A stretch of 64,000 nucleotides of DNA from Symsagittifera roscoffensis (GCF_963678635.1 NW_026971734.1:1-64000); one strand, 5' to 3'; shown: positions 14,595-28,428, counted from the stretch's first letter. Numbers and translations: made by a program. The notes: generated by a model from the sequence alone, not told the origin.

Positions 14595-15552
14595 CCAGAA
14601 ATTGGTGTGTTTCAACCGTATCGACCAAAAACTGGTGTATTTCGACCGTATCGACCAAAAATTGGTATGTTTTGACCGTCTCGACCAAAAATTGTATGTT
14701 TTGATTGTATCAACCGAAAATTGGTGTTTTTCGACCGTATCAACCAAAAATTGGTATGTTTCGACAGTCTTGACCAAAAACTGGCCTGTTTTGATCGTCT
14801 CGAGTGAAAATTAGAATGCTTCGACCGTCTCGACCAAAAATTGGGATGTTCCGACCGTATTGATCAAAAATTGGTATGTTTTGTTTTTTTTTTCAACCAA
14901 AATTTGGTATGTTTCGACCGTCTCGACCAAAAATTGGTATGTTTTGATCGTATCGACCAAAAATTGGTGTGGTCGACCGTATCGACCAAAAATTGTTGTT
15001 TCGACAGTCTTGAACAAAAACTGGCTTGTGTCGATGGTCTCGATGAAAATTAGAATACCTCGACCGTCTCGACAAAAAATTGGTAAGTTTCAACCGTATC
15101 GACCAAAAACTGGTGTATTTCGACCGTATCGACCAAAAATTGGTATGTTTTGACCGTCTCGACCAAAAATTGGTATGTTTTGATTGTATCAACCGAAAAT
15201 TGGTGTTTTTCGACCGTATCAACCAAAAATTGGTATGTTTCGACAGTCTTGACCAAAAACTGGCCTGTTTTGATCGTCTCGAGTGAAAATTAGAATGCTT
15301 CGACCGTCTCGACCAAAAATTGGGATGTTCCGACCGTATTGATCAAAAATTGGTATGTTTTGTTTTTTTTTTCAACCAAAATTTGGTATGTTTCGACCGT
15401 CTCGACCAAAAATTGGTATGTTTTGATCGTATCGATCAAAAATTGGTGTGGTCGACCGTATCGACCAAAAATTGTTGTTTCGACAGTCTTGAACAAAAAC
15501 TGGCTTGTGTCGATGGTCTCGATGAAAATTAGAATACCTCGACCGTCTCGAC
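14595..15552 (+). repeat. 479-bp tandem duplication
   Basis: The segment ~14,595-15,073 is repeated at ~15,074-15,552 with an offset of 479 bp, including the T-run unit. The end points are judged by eye. Confidence 0.75.
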
Positions 15553-16944
15553 AAAAAATTGGTATGTTTCGACCGTCTCGACCAAAAATTGGTATGTATT
15601 GATCGTATCGACCAAAAATTGGTGTGTTTTGACCGTATCGACCACAAATTGGTATGTTTTGACAGTCTTGACCGATAACTGGCATGTTTCGATCGTCTCG
15701 AGTAAAAACTAGAATGCTTCGACCATCTCGACCAAAAATTGGTATGTTTCGATTTTTTCAACCAAAAAGTGGTATGTTTCGACCATCTCAACCAAAAATT
15801 GGTATGTTTCGACCGTCTCGACCAAAAATTGGTATGTTTTAATTTTTTCAACCAAAAGTTGGTATGTATCGACCAAAAATTGGTATGTTTTGATCGTTAC
15901 GACCAAAAACTGGTGTGTTTCGACCGTATCGACCAAAAGTTGCTATGTTTTGACAGTCTTGAACAAAAACATGTTTCGACGGTCTCGAGTGAAAATTGCT
16001 ATGTTTCGATCGTCTAAACCAAAAATTGGTATGTTTTGATTTTCTCAACCAAAATTTGGTATGTTTCGACCGTCTCGACCCCAAAATAGTTTCTTTTGAT
16101 CGGATCGACCAAAAATTGGTATGTTTCGACCGTCTTGACCAAAAATTGGTACGTTTCGACCGTATCGACCAAAATTTGGTATGTTTCGACAGTCTTGACC
16201 AAAAACTAGCTTGTTTCGACCGTCTCGACCAAAAATTGGTATATTTTGATTTTATCAAACAAAGTTTGGTATGCTTCGACCACCTCGACACAAAATTGGT
16301 ATGTTTTGATCGTATCGACCAAAAATTGGTGTGTTTGACCGTCTCGACCAAAAATTGGTATGTTTTGATTTTGCCAATCAAAGTTTGGTATGTTTCGACC
16401 ACCTCGACACAAAATTTCGACCGTTTGACTAAAAATGGCATGTTTCGATCGTCTCGAGTGAAAATTAGTAAGCTTCGACCGTCTCGAACAAAAATTGGTG
16501 TGTTATGATCGTATCGACTAAAAATTGGTATGTTACTATCGTATCGACCAGAAGTTGGTGTGTTTCAACCGTATCGACTAAAAATTGGTGTGTTTCGCAT
16601 GTATCGACCAAAAATTGGTTTTGTTCGACAGTCTTGAACGAAAACTGGTATGTTTTGATTTTTTCAACCAAAAATTGGTATGTTTCGACCGTCTCGACCA
16701 AAAATTGGTATGTTTTGATCGTATCGACCAAAAATTGGCGTGTTTCGACCGTATCGACCAAAAATTGGTATCTTTTGATTTTTTCAACCAAAACTTGGTA
16801 TGTTTCGACCGTCTCGACCAAAATTGGTTTGTTTTGATTGTATCGACCAAAAATTGGTGTGTTTCGACCATATCGACCAAAAATTGGTATGTTTTTATTT
16901 TCAACCAAAAAATGATATGTTCCGACCGTATTGATCAAAAATTG

Positions 16945-19905
16945 GTATGTTTTGTTTTTTTTTTCAACCAAAAATTGGTATGTTTTGACCGTCTTGACCA
17001 AAAATTGGTATGTTTTGATCGTATCGACCGAAAATTGGTGTGTTCGACCGCATCGACCAAAAATTGTTGTTTCGACAGTCTTGACCGAAAACTGGCATGT
17101 GTCGATCGTCTCGATGAAAATTAGAATGCCTAGACCGTCTCGACAAAAAATTAGTAAGTTTCAACCGTCGCGATCAAAAATTGGTATATTTTGATTTTTT
17201 CAACCAAAAATTGGTTTGTTTCGACCGTATCGACCAAAAATTGGTATGTATTGATCGTATCGACTAAAAATTGGTATGTTTTGACAGTCTTGACCGATAA
17301 CTGGCATGTTTTGATTGTCTCGAGTGCTTCGACCATCTCGAACAAAAAACGGTGTTTTGATTTTTTCAACTGAAAAGTGGTATGCTTCGACCATCTCAAC
17401 CAAAAATTGGTATGTTTCGACCGTCTCGACCAAAAATTGATATATTTTAATTTTTCAACCAAAAATTGGTATGTTTCGATTAAAAATTGGTATGTTTGGA
17501 CAGTCTTGACCGAAAACTGGCATGTTTCGATCGTCTCGAGTGAAAATTAGAATGCTTCGACCATCTCGACCAAAAATTGGTATGTTTTGATTTTTTCAAC
17601 CAAAAAGTGGTATGTTTCGACCGTCTCAATCAAAACTTGGTATGTTTCGACCGTCTCGACCAAAAATTGGTATGTTTTGATTTTTTCAAGCAAAAATTGG
17701 CATGTTCCGACCGTCTCGACCAAAAATTGGTATGTTTTGATCGCTACGACCAAAAGTTGGTGTGTTTCGACCGAATCGACTAAAAACTGCTATGTTTCGA
17801 TCGTCTCAACCAAAAATTGGTATATTTCGACCGTCTCGACCCCAAAATAGTTTCTTTTGATCGGATCGATCAAAAATTGGTATGTTTCGACCGTCTCGAC
17901 CAAAATTTGGTACGTTTTGACCGTCTCGACCAAAAATTTGTATGTTTTGATTTTATCAAACAAAGTTTGGTATGTTTCGACCACCTCGACACAAAGTTGG
18001 TTTGTTTCAATCGTCTGTACCAAAAATTGGTTTGTTGTGATCTTATCGACCAAAAATTGGCATGCTTTGACCGTCTTGACCCAAAATTGGTGTGTTATGG
18101 TCGTATCGGCCTCAGATTTGTATGTTCTGACCGTCCCGACTAAAAGTTGATATGTTATGATCGTAGCGACCAAAATTTGGTACGTTCTGGCCGTCTTGAC
18201 CAAATATTGGTATGTTTCGACCGTCTCGAACAGAAATTGGTATGTTTTAACTTTACGAAACAAAGTTTGGTATGTTTCGAACGTCTCGACACAAAATTGG
18301 TTTGTTTTGTTTTTTTTTTCAACCAAAAATTGGTATGTTTTGACCGTCTCGACCAAAAATTTGTAGCTTTTGATCGTATCGACCAAAAATTGGTGTGTTC
18401 GACCGCATCGACCAAAAATTGTTGTTTCGACAGTCTTGACCGAAAACTGGCATGTGTCGATCGTCTCGATGAAAATTAGAATGCCTAGACCGTCTCGACA
18501 AAAAATTAGTAAGTTTCAACCGTCGCGATCAAAAATTGGTATATTTTGATTTTTTCAACCAAAAATTGGTTTGTTTCGACCGTATCGACCAAAAATTGGT
18601 ATGTATTGATCGTATCGACTAAAAATTGGTATGTTTTGACAGTCTTGACCGATAACTGGCATGTTTTGATTGTCTCGAGTGCTTCGACCATCTCGAACAA
18701 AAAACGGTGTTTTGATTTTTTCAACTGAAAAGTGGTATGCTTCGACCATCTCAACCAAAAATTGGTATGTTTCGACCGTCTCGACCAAAAATTGATATAT
18801 TTTAATTTTTCAACCAAAAATTGGTATGTTTCGATTAAAAATTGGTATGTTTGGACAGTCTTGACCGAAAACTGGCATGTTTCGATCGTCTCGAGTGAAA
18901 ATTAGAATGCTTCGACCATCTCGACCAAAAATTGGTATGTTTTGATTTTTTCAACCAAAAAGTGGTATGTTTCGACCGTCTCAATCAAAACTTGGTATGT
19001 TTCGACCGTCTCGACCAAAAATTGGTATGTTTTGATTTTTTCAAGCAAAAATTGGCATGTTCCGACCGTCTCGACCAAAAATTGGTATGTTTTGATCGCT
19101 ACGACCAAAACTTGGTGTGTTTCGACCGAATCGACTAAAAACTGCTATGTTTCGATCGTCTCAACCAAAAATTGGTATATTTCGACCGTCTCGACCCCAA
19201 AATAGTTTCTTTTGATCGGATCGATCAAAAATTGGTATGTTTCGACCGTCTCGACCAAAATTTGGTACGTTTTGACCGTCTCGACCAAAAATTTGTATGT
19301 TTTGATTTTATCAAACAAAGTTTGGTATGTTTCGACCACCTCGACACAAAGTTGGTTTGTTTCAATCGTCTGTACCAAAAATTGGTTTGTTGTGATCTTA
19401 TCGACCAAAAATTGGCATGCTTTGACCGTCTTGACCCAAAATTGGTGTGTTATGGTCGTATCGGCCTCAGATTTGTATGTTCTGACCGTCCCGACTAAAA
19501 GTTGATATGTTATGATCGTAGCGACCAAAATTTGGTACGTTCTGGCCGTCTTGACCAAATATTGGTATGTTTCGACCGTCTCGAACAGAAATTGGTATGT
19601 TTTAACTTTACGAAACAAAGTTTGGTATGTTTCGAACGTCTCGACACAAAATTGGTTTGTTTTGTTTTTTTTTTCAACCAAAAATTGGTATGTTTTGACC
19701 GTCTCGACCAAAAATTTGTAGCTTTTGATCGTATCGACCAAAAATTGGTGTGTTCGACCGTATCGACCAAAAATTGTTGTTTCGACAATCTTGACCGAAA
19801 ACTGGCATGTGTCGATCGTCTCGATGAAAATTAGAATGCCTAGACCGTCTCGACAAAAAATTAGTAAGTTTCAACCGTCGCGACCAAAAATTGGTATATT
19901 TAGAT
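16945..19905 (+). repeat. 1,355-bp tandem duplication plus partial third copy
   Basis: The T-run unit near 16,955 begins a block that is repeated at ~18,300 and again, partially, at ~19,655, each offset by 1,355 bp. Copies 1 and 2 are nearly identical by eye over their whole length, including the unusual unit that reads GAACAAAAAACGGTG (17,340 and 18,695). Confidence 0.85.
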
Positions 19906-20544
19906 TTTTTCAACCAAAAATTGGTATGTTTCGACCGTCTCGACCAAAAATTGGTATGTATTGATCGTATCGACCAAAAATTGGTGTGTTTCGACCATAT
20001 CGACTAAAAATTGGTATGTTTTGACAGTCTTGACCGATAACTGGCATGTTTTGATCGTCTCGAGTGAAAATTAGAATGCTTCGACCATCTCGAACAAAAA
20101 ACGGTGTTTTGATTTTTTCAACTGAAAAGTGGTATGCTTCGACCATCTCAACCAAAAATTGGTATGTTTCGACCATCTTGACCAAAAATTGGTATGTTTT
20201 AATTTTTCAACCAAAAATTGGTATGTTTCGATTAAAAATTGGTATGTTTGGACAGTCTTGACCGAAAACTGGCATGTTTCGATCGTCTCGAGTGAAAATT
20301 AGAATGCTTCGACCATCTCGACCAAAAATTGGTATGTTTTGTTTTTTTTTTCAACCAAAAAGTGGTATGTTTCGACCGTCTCAATCAAAACTTGATATGT
20401 TTTGACCGTCTCGACCAAAAATTGGTATGTTTTGATTTTTTCAACCAAAAATTGGTATGTTTCGACCGTCTCGACCAAAAATTGGTATGTTTTGATCGCT
20501 ACGACCAAAAGTTGGTGTGTTTCGACCGTATCGACTAAAAACTG

Positions 20545-21388
20545 CTATGTTTCGATCGTCTCAACCAAAAATTGGTATGTTTCGACCGTCTCGACCCCAA
20601 AATAGTTTCTTTTGATCGGATCGATCAAAAATTGGTATGTTTCGACCGTCTCGACCAAAATTTGGTACGTTTTGACCGTCCCGACTAAAATTTGATATGT
20701 TATGATCGTAGCGACCAAAATTTGGTACGTTCTGGCCGTCTTGACCAAATATTGGTATGTTTCGACCGTCTCGAACAGAAATTGGTATGTTTTAACTTTA
20801 CCAAACAAAGTTTGGTATGTTTCGAACGTCTCGACACAAAATTGGTTTGTATTGTTTTTTTTTCAACCAAAAATTGGTATGTTTCGACCGTCTCGACCAA
20901 AAATTGGTATGTTTTGATCGCTACGACCAAAAGTTGGTGTGTTTCGACCGTATCGACTAAAAACTGCTATGTTTCGATCGTCTCAACCAAAAATTGGTAT
21001 GTTTCGACCGTCTCGACCCCAAAATAGTTTCTTTTGATCGGATCGATCAAAAATTGGTATGTTTCGACCGTCTCGACCAAAATTTGGTACGTTTTGACCG
21101 TCCCGACTAAAATTTGATATGTTATGATCGTAGCGACCAAAATTTGGTACGTTCTGGCCGTCTTGACCAAATATTGGTATGTTTCGACCGTCTCGAACAG
21201 AAATTGGTATGTTTTAACTTTACCAAACAAAGTTTGGTATGTTTCGAACGTCTCGACACCACAAAATTGGTTTGTATTGTTTTTTTTTCAACCAAAAATT
21301 GGTATGTTTTGACCGTCTCGACCAAAAATTGGTATGTTTTGATCGTATCGACCGAAAATTGGTGTGTTCGACCGTATCGACCAAAAAT
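20545..21388 (+). repeat. 422-bp tandem duplication
   Basis: The segment 20,545-20,966 is repeated at 20,967-21,388. The second copy carries a three-base gain, GACACCACAAAA in place of GACACAAAA, near 21,253-21,262. Otherwise the copies look almost identical before they diverge at the right edge. Confidence 0.75.
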
Positions 21389-21784
21389 TGTTGTTTCGAC
21401 AGTCTTGACCGAAAACTGGCATGTGTCGATCGTCTCGATGAAAATTAGAATGCCTAGACCGTCTCGACAAAAAATTAGTAAGTTTCAACCGTCGCGACCA
21501 AAAATTGGTATATTTTGATTTTTTCAACCAAAAATTGGTATGTTTCGACCGTCTCGACCAAAAATTGGTATGTTTTGACCGTCTCGACCAAAAATTGGTA
21601 TGTTTTGATCGTATCGACCGAAAATTGGTGTGTTCGACCGTATCGACCAAAAATTGTTGTTTCGACAGTCTTGACCGAAAACTGGCATGTGTCGATCGTC
21701 TCGATGAAAATTAGAATGCCTAGACCGTCTCGACAAAAAATTAGTAAGTTTCAACCGTCGCGACCAAAAATTGGTATATTTTGA
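21239..21784 (+). repeat. 266-bp tandem duplication
   Basis: The unit succession ending with GAAAATTAGAATGCCTAGACC occurs twice with an offset of 266 bp (for example 21,288-21,448 and 21,554-21,714). The block appears to be a recent local duplication. Confidence 0.65.
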
Positions 21785-23699
21785 TTTTCTCAACCAAAAA
21801 TTGGTATGTTTCGACCGTCTCGACCAAAAATTGGTATGTATTGATCGTATCGACCAAAAATTGGTGTGTTTCGACCATATCGACTAAAAATTGGTATGTT
21901 TTGACATTCTTGACCGATAACTGGCATGTTTTGATCGTCTCGAGTGAAAATTAGAATGCTTCGACCATCTCGAACAAAAAACGGTGTTTTGATTTTTTCA
22001 ACTGAAAAGTGGTATGCTTCGACCATCTCAACCAAAAATTGGTATGTTTCGACCGTCTCGACCAAAAATTGGTATGTTTTAATTTTTCAACCAAAAATTG
22101 GTATGTTTCGATTAAAAATTGGTATGTTTGGACAGTCTTGACCGAAAACTGGCATGTTTCGATCGTCTCGAGTGAAAATTAGAATGCTTCGAACATCTCG
22201 ACCAAAAATTGGTATGTTTTGATTTTTTCAACCAAAAAGTGGTATGTTTCGACCGTCTCAATCAAAACTTGGTATGTTTCGACCGTCTCGACCAAAAATT
22301 GGTATGTTTTGATTTTTTCAACCAAAATTTGGTATGTTTCGACCGTCTCGACCAAAAATTGGTATGTTTTGATCGCTACGACCAAAAGTTGGTGTGTTTC
22401 GACCGTATCGACTAAAAACTGCTATTTTTCGATCGTCTCAACCAAAAATTGGTATGTTTCGACCGTCTCGACCCCAAAATAGTTTCTTTTGATCGGATCG
22501 ATCAAAAATTGGTATGTTTCGACCGTCTCGACCAAAATTTGGTACGTTTTGACCGTCTCGACCAAAAATTGGTATGTTTTGATTTTATCAAACAAAGTTT
22601 GGTATGTTTCGACCACCTCGACACAAAATTGGTATGTTTTGATCGTATCGACCAAAAATTGGTGTGTTCGACCGTCTCGACTAAAAATTGGTATGTTTTG
22701 ATTTTATCAATCAAAGTTTGGTATGTTTCGATTAAAAATTGGTATGTTTCGACAGTCTTGACCGAAAACTGGCATGTTTCGATCGTCTCGAGTGAAAATT
22801 AGAATGCTTCGAACATCTCGACCAAAAATTGGTATGTTTTGATCGCTACGACCAAAAGTTGGTGTGTTTCGACCGTATCGACTAAAAACTGCTATGTTTC
22901 GATCGTCTCAACCAAAAATTGGTATGTTTCGACCGTCTCGACCCCAAAATAGTTTCTTTTGATCGGATCGATCAAAAATTGGTATGTTTCGACCGTCTCG
23001 ACCAAAATTTGGTACGTTTTGACCGTCTCGACCAAAAATTGGTATGTTTTGATTTTATCAAACAAAGTTTGGTATGTTTCGACCACCTCGACACAAAGTT
23101 GGTTTGTTTCAATCGTCTGTACCAAAAATTGGTTTGTTGTGATCCTATCGACCAAAAATTGGCATTTTTGACAGTCTTGACCAAAAACTGGCATGTGTCG
23201 ATCGTCTCGATAAAAATTAGAATGTCTCGACCGTCTCGACAAAAAATTAGTAAGTTTCAACCGTCGCGACCAAAAATTGGTATGTTTTGATTTTTTCAAC
23301 CAAAAGTTGGTATGTTTCGACCGTCTCGACCAAAAATGGGTATGTATTGATCGTATCGACCAAAACTTGGTGTGTTTCGACCGTGTCGACCAAAAATTGG
23401 TATGTTTTGACAGTCTTGACCGATAACTGGCATGTTTTGATCGTCTCGAGTGAAAATTAGAATGCTTCGACCATCTCGAACAAAAAATGGTGTTTTGATT
23501 TTTTCAACCGAAAAGTGGTATGCTTCGACCATCTCAACCAAAAATTAGTATGTTTCGACCGTCTCGACCAAAAATTGGTATGTTTTGATTTTTTCAACCA
23601 AAAAGTGGTATGTTTCGACCGTCTCAATCAAAACTTGGTATGTTTCGACCGTCTCGACCAAAAATTGGTATGTTTTGATTTTTTCAACCAAAAATTGGT

Positions 23700-26151
23700 A
23701 TGTTTCGACCGTCTCGTCCAAAAATTGGTATGTTTTGATCGCTACGACCAAAAGTTGGTGTGTTTCGACCGTATCGACTAAAAACTGCTATGTTTCGATC
23801 GTCTCAACCAAAAATTGGTATGTTTCGACCGTCTCGACCCCAAAATAGTTTCTTTTGATCGGATCGATCAAAAATTGGTATGTTTCGACCGTCTCGACCA
23901 AAATTTGGTACGTTTTGACCGTCTCGACCAAAAATTGGTATGTTTTGATTTTATCAAACAAAGTTTGGTATGTTTCGACCACCTCGACACAAAGTTGGTT
24001 TGTTTCAATCGTCTGTACCAAAAATTGGTTTGTTGTGATCCTATCGACCAAAAATTGGCATTTTTGACCGTCTTGACCCAAAATTGGTGTGTTATGGTCG
24101 TATCGGCCTCAGATTTGTATGTTCTGACCGTCCCGACTAAAATTTGATATGTTATGATCGTAGCGACCAAACTTTGGTACGTTCTGGCCGTCTTGACCAA
24201 ATATTGGTATGTTTCGACCGTCTCGAACAGAAATTGGTATGTTTTAACTTTACCAAACAAAGTTTGGTATGTTTCGAACGTCTCGACACAAAATTGGTTT
24301 GTTTCGATCGTCTGGACCAAAAATTGGTATGTTTTTGTTTTTTTTTTCAACCAAAAATTGGTATGTTTTGACCGTCTCGACCAAAAATTGGTATGTTTTG
24401 ATCGTATCGACCAAAAATTGGTGTGTTCGACCGTATCGACCAAAAATTGTTGTTTCGACAGTCTTGACCGAAAACTGGCATGTGTCGATCGTCTCGATAA
24501 AAATTAGAATGTCTCGACCGTCTCGACAAAAAATTAGTAAGTTTCAACCGTCGCGACCAAAAATTGGTTTGTTTCGATTTTTTCAACCAAAAGTTGGTAT
24601 GTTTCGACAGTCTCGACCAAAAATGGGTATGTATTGATCGTATCGACCAAAAATGGTATGTTTTGACAGTCTTGACCGATAACTGGCATGTTTTGATCGT
24701 CTCGAGTGAAAATTAGAATGCTTCGACCATCTCGAACAAAAAATGGTGTTTTGATTTTTTCAACCGAAAATTGGTATGCTTCGACCATCTCAACCAAAAA
24801 TTAGTATGTTTCGACCGTCTCGACCAAAAATTGGTATGTTTTAATTTTTCAACCAAAAATTGGTATGCTTCGACCATCTCAACCAAAAATTAGTATGTTT
24901 CGACCGTCTCGACAAAAAATTAGTAAGTTTCAACCGTCGCGACCAAAAATTGGTTTGTTTCGATTTTTTCAACCAAAAGTTGGTATGTTTCGACCGTCTC
25001 GTCCAAAAATTGGTATGTTTTGATCGCTACGACCAAAAGTTGGTGTGTTTCGACCGTATCGACTAAAAACTGCTATGTTTCGATCGTCTCAACCAAAAAT
25101 TGGTATGTTTCGACCGTCTCGACCCCAAAATAGTTTCTTTTGATCGGATCGATCAAAAATTGGTATGTTTCGACCGTCTCGACCAAAATTTGGTACGTTT
25201 TGACCGTCTCGACCAAAAATTGGTATGTTTTGATTTTATCAAACAAAGTTTGGTATGTTTCGACCACCTCGACACAAAGTTGGTTTGTTTCAATCGTCTG
25301 TACCAAAAATTGGTTTGTTGTGATCCTATCGACCAAAAATTGGCATTTTTGACCGTCTTGACCCAAAATTGGTGTGTTATGGTCGTATCGGCCTCAGATT
25401 TGTATGTTCTGACCGTCCCGACTAAAATTTGATATGTTATGATCGTAGCGACCAAACTTTGGTACGTTCTGGCCGTCTTGACCAAATATTGGTATGTTTC
25501 GACCGTCTCGAACAGAAATTGGTATGTTTTAACTTTACCAAACAAAGTTTGGTATGTTTCGAACGTCTCGACACAAAATTGGTTTGTTTCGATCGTCTGG
25601 ACCAAAAATTGGTATGTTTTTGTTTTTTTTTTCAACCAAAAATTGGTATGTTTTGACCGTCTCGACCAAAAATTGGTATGTTTTGATCGTATCGACCAAA
25701 AATTGGTGTGTTCGACCGTATCGACCAAAAATTGTTGTTTCGACAGTCTTGACCGAAAACTGGCATGTGTCGATCGTCTCGATAAAAATTAGAATGTCTC
25801 GACCGTCTCGACAAAAAATTAGTAAGTTTCAACCGTCGCGACCAAAAATTGGTTTGTTTCGATTTTTTCAACCAAAAGTTGGTATGTTTCGACAGTCTCG
25901 ACCAAAAATGGGTATGTATTGATCGTATCGACCAAAAATGGTATGTTTTGACAGTCTTGACCGATAACTGGCATGTTTTGATCGTCTCGAGTGAAAATTA
26001 GAATGCTTCGACCATCTCGAACAAAAAATGGTGTTTTGATTTTTTCAACCGAAAATTGGTATGCTTCGACCATCTCAACCAAAAATTAGTATGTTTCGAC
26101 CGTCTCGACCAAAAATTGGTATGTTTTAATTTTTCAACCAAAAATTGGTAT
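23700..26151 (+). repeat. 1,285-bp tandem duplication
   Basis: Bases ~23,700-24,984 match ~24,985-26,151 with a constant offset of 1,285 bp; compare 23,815 with 25,100 and 24,347 with 25,632. The copies look identical or nearly so, which points to a very recent event or to homogenisation by conversion. Confidence 0.85.
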
Positions 26152-27310
26152 GTTTCGATTAAAAATTGGTATGTTTGGACAGTCTTGACCGAAAACTGGC
26201 ATGTTTCGATCGTCTCGAGTGAAAATTAGAATGCTTCGACCATCTCGACCAAAAATTGGTATGTTTTGATTTTTTCAACCAAAAAGTGGTATGTTTCGAC
26301 CGTCTCAATCAAAACTTGGTATGTTTCGACCGTCTCGACCAAAAATTGGTGTGTTTCGACCGTATCGACTAAAAACTGCTATGTTTTGATCGTCTCAACC
26401 AAAAATTGGTATGTTCCGACCGTCTCGACCCCAAAATAGTTTCTTTTGATCGGATCGACCAAAAATTGGTGTGTTTCGACCGTATCGACCAAAAATTGGT
26501 ATGCTTTGACAGTCTTGACCGATAACTGGCATGTTTTGATCGTCTCGAGTGAAAATTAGAATGCTTCGACCATCTCGAACAAAAAATGGTGTTTTGATTT
26601 TTTCAACCGAAAAGTGGTATGCTTCGACCATCTCAACCAAAAATTAGTATGTTTCGACCATCTCGACCAAAAATTGGTATGTTTTAATTTTTCAACCAAA
26701 AATTGGTATGTTTCGATTAAAAATTGGTATGTTTGGACAGTCTTGACCGAAAACTGGCATGTTTCGATCGTCTCGAGTGAAAATTAGAATGCTTCGACCA
26801 TCTCGACCAAAAATTGGTATGTTTTGATTTTTTCAACCAAAAAGTGGTATGTTTCGACCGTTTCAATCAAAACTTGGTATGTTTCGACCGTCTCGACCAA
26901 AAATTGGTGTGTTTCGACCGTATCGACTAAAAACTGCTATGTTTTGATCGTCTCAACCAAAAATTGGTATGCTTCGACCATCTCAACCAAAAATTAGTAT
27001 GTTTCGACCATCTCGACCAAAAATTGGTATGTTTTAATTTTTCAACCAAAAATTGGTATGTTTCGATTAAAAATTGGTATGTTTGGACAGTCTTGACCAA
27101 AAACTGGCATGTTTCGATCGTCTCGAGTGAAAATTAGAATGCTTCGACCATCTCGACCAAAAATTGGTATGTTTTGATTTTTTCAACCAAAAAGTGGTAT
27201 GTTTCGACCGTTTCAATCAAAACTTGGTATGTTTCGACCGTCTCGACCAAAAATTGGTGTGTTTCGACCGTATCGACTAAAAACTGCTATGTTTTGATCG
27301 TCTCAACCAA
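26152..27310 (+). repeat. Threefold repeat of a ~290-350-bp satellite segment
   Basis: A segment marked by GTATGTTTGGACAGTCTTG occurs at about 26,170, 26,728 and 27,078 (spacings 558 and 350 bp). Each is followed by the same run of about nine units, ending with the TGCTATGTTTTGATCG unit. The spacers between copies differ in length. Confidence 0.7.
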
Positions 27311-28024
27311 AAATTGGTATGTTTCGACCGTCTCGACCAAAAATTGGTACGTTTCGACCGTATCGACCAAAATTTGGTAAGTTTCGACAGTCTTGACCAA
27401 AAACTAGCTTGTTTTGACCGTCTCGACCAAAAATTGGTATGTTTTGATTTTATCAAACAAAATTTGGTATGTTTCGACCACCTCGACACAAAGTTGGTTT
27501 GTTTCAATCGTCTGTACCAAAAATTGGTATGTTGTGATCCTATCGACCAAAAATTGGTATGTTTTGACCATCTTGACCCAAAATTGGTGTGTTATGGTCG
27601 TATCGGCCTCAGATTAGTATGTTCTGACCGTCCCGACTAAAATTTGATATGTTATGATCGTAGCGACCAAAATTTGGTACGTTCTGGCGGTCTTGACCAA
27701 ATATTGGTATGTTTTGATCGTATCGAACGTAAATTGGTATGTTTCGACCGTCTCGAACAGAAATTGGTATGTTTTAACTTTACCAAACAAAGTTTGGTAT
27801 GTTTCGAACGTCTCGACACAAAATTGGTTTGTTTCGATTGTCTGGACCAAAAATTGATATGTTTTGATCGTTAAGACCAAAAGTTGGTGTGTTTTGACTG
27901 TATCGACCAAAAGTTGCTATGTTTTGACAGCGTTGACCAAAAACTGGCATGTTTCGACGGTCTCGAGTGAAAATTGCTATGTTTCGATCGTCTCAACCAA
28001 AAATTGGTATGTTTTGATTTTCTC

Positions 28025-28033
28025 AACCAAAGT
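28025..28033 (+). repeat. Putative target-site duplication, LINE copy 1, left
   Basis: AACCAAAGT lies at the left junction between satellite and LINE. The right junction has AATTAAAGT at 32,691-32,699, two differences away. The uninterrupted satellite often reads TCAACCAAAGTTTGG, so this is the expected empty site. Confidence 0.6.
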
Positions 28034-28117
28034 AAGCAAAAACGACCTCCTACCAATTTTAGCAAGTGTCTTGTTAAATAAGAAAAGAAAAGGAAAAAAA
28101 CAACAAAAACCACAACA

Positions 28118-28268
28118 ACATTGACAACTATTGCAACAATTGCAACTATTGCAAATATTGCAACTATTGCAACTTTTGCATTTACTGCAACTATTGCAAC
28201 TATTGCAACTATTGTAACTATTGCAACAATAGCAACTATCGCAACTATTGCAACTATTGCAAATATTG
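28118..28268 (+). repeat. 9-bp microsatellite (ACTATTGCA) in the 5' region of LINE copy 1
   Basis: About 16 imperfect copies of a 9-bp unit, ACTATTGCA, with scattered changes. The matching tract in LINE copy 2 is ~55 bp longer. It lies between the leader and the first plausible start codon. Confidence 0.85.
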
Positions 28269-28296
28269 AGGAGTTTAACAACCCCGACACAAAACG

Positions 28297-28428
28297 ATGA
28301 GGAGAAGCGATAGAGCGATAAGACAGCCGTCTTATTTTGGTTTTCGTGATCACTCGGAAGAAAATCCAAAAAAGGACATCGTTTCTGCGTCGCAGAGAGT
28401 TAGTGACGATGAACAAGAGGATTCATAA
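28297..28428 (+). pseudogene. N-terminal fragment of the LINE protein, copy 1 (43 codons)
   Basis: The ATG at 28,297 is the same start as the 136-codon frame at 34,215 in LINE copy 2, 5,918 bp away. It begins MRRSDRAIRQPSYFGF and is rich in charged residues. In this copy the frame closes after 43 codons, while the counterpart continues. I recognise no domain. It may be the start of the single long LINE frame or a separate short ORF1; the sequence alone does not decide. Confidence 0.6.

Larger units (their letters stand above)
10771..16440 (+). repeat. Satellite zone B with T-run monomers and 467/752-bp HORs
   Basis: This is still the 30-bp satellite, but enriched in units of the TTTTTTCAACC type and in units with a T run of about 9-10 bases before CAACC (for example 10,841-10,850, 14,884-14,893 and 15,363-15,372). 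No gene is visible. Internal HORs are listed separately. Confidence 0.85.
1..28033 (+). repeat. 30-bp satellite array, left arm (zones A-C)
   Basis: Head-to-tail 30-bp monomers fill this interval without a gene. The consensus unit reads, in order, TTTCGAC, CGTCTCGACC, an AAAAATT tract and GGTATG. Recurrent variants replace the middle with TCGTATCGACC, TTTTATCAACC, TTTTTTCAACC, CAGTCTTGACC or CCACCTCGACAC. One class has a CTCGAG core followed by TGAAAATTAG. Another has CCCCAAAATAG followed by TTTCTTTTGATCGGATCG. Most units are exactly 30 bp; 29- and 31-bp units occur (for example those with GTGTGTTCGACC). All units share one orientation and I saw no inverted segment. The array begins before base 1. 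No similarity to a named satellite is claimed. Confidence 0.97.
16441..28033 (+). repeat. Satellite zone C
   Basis: The 30-bp satellite continues up to the first LINE. Units reading GTCCCGACTAAAA, TCGTAGCGACC and TCGTATCGGCCTCAG appear here and recur in later zones. Several recent duplications (1,355, 422, 266 and 1,285 bp, and a threefold segment) lie inside it. No gene is visible. Confidence 0.9.

Noticed and set aside
1-28033. CRISPR array (regular ~30-bp repeats)
   Set aside because: There are no unique spacers between repeats; the units are contiguous variants of one monomer, extend for tens of kilobases, and no cas gene is present.
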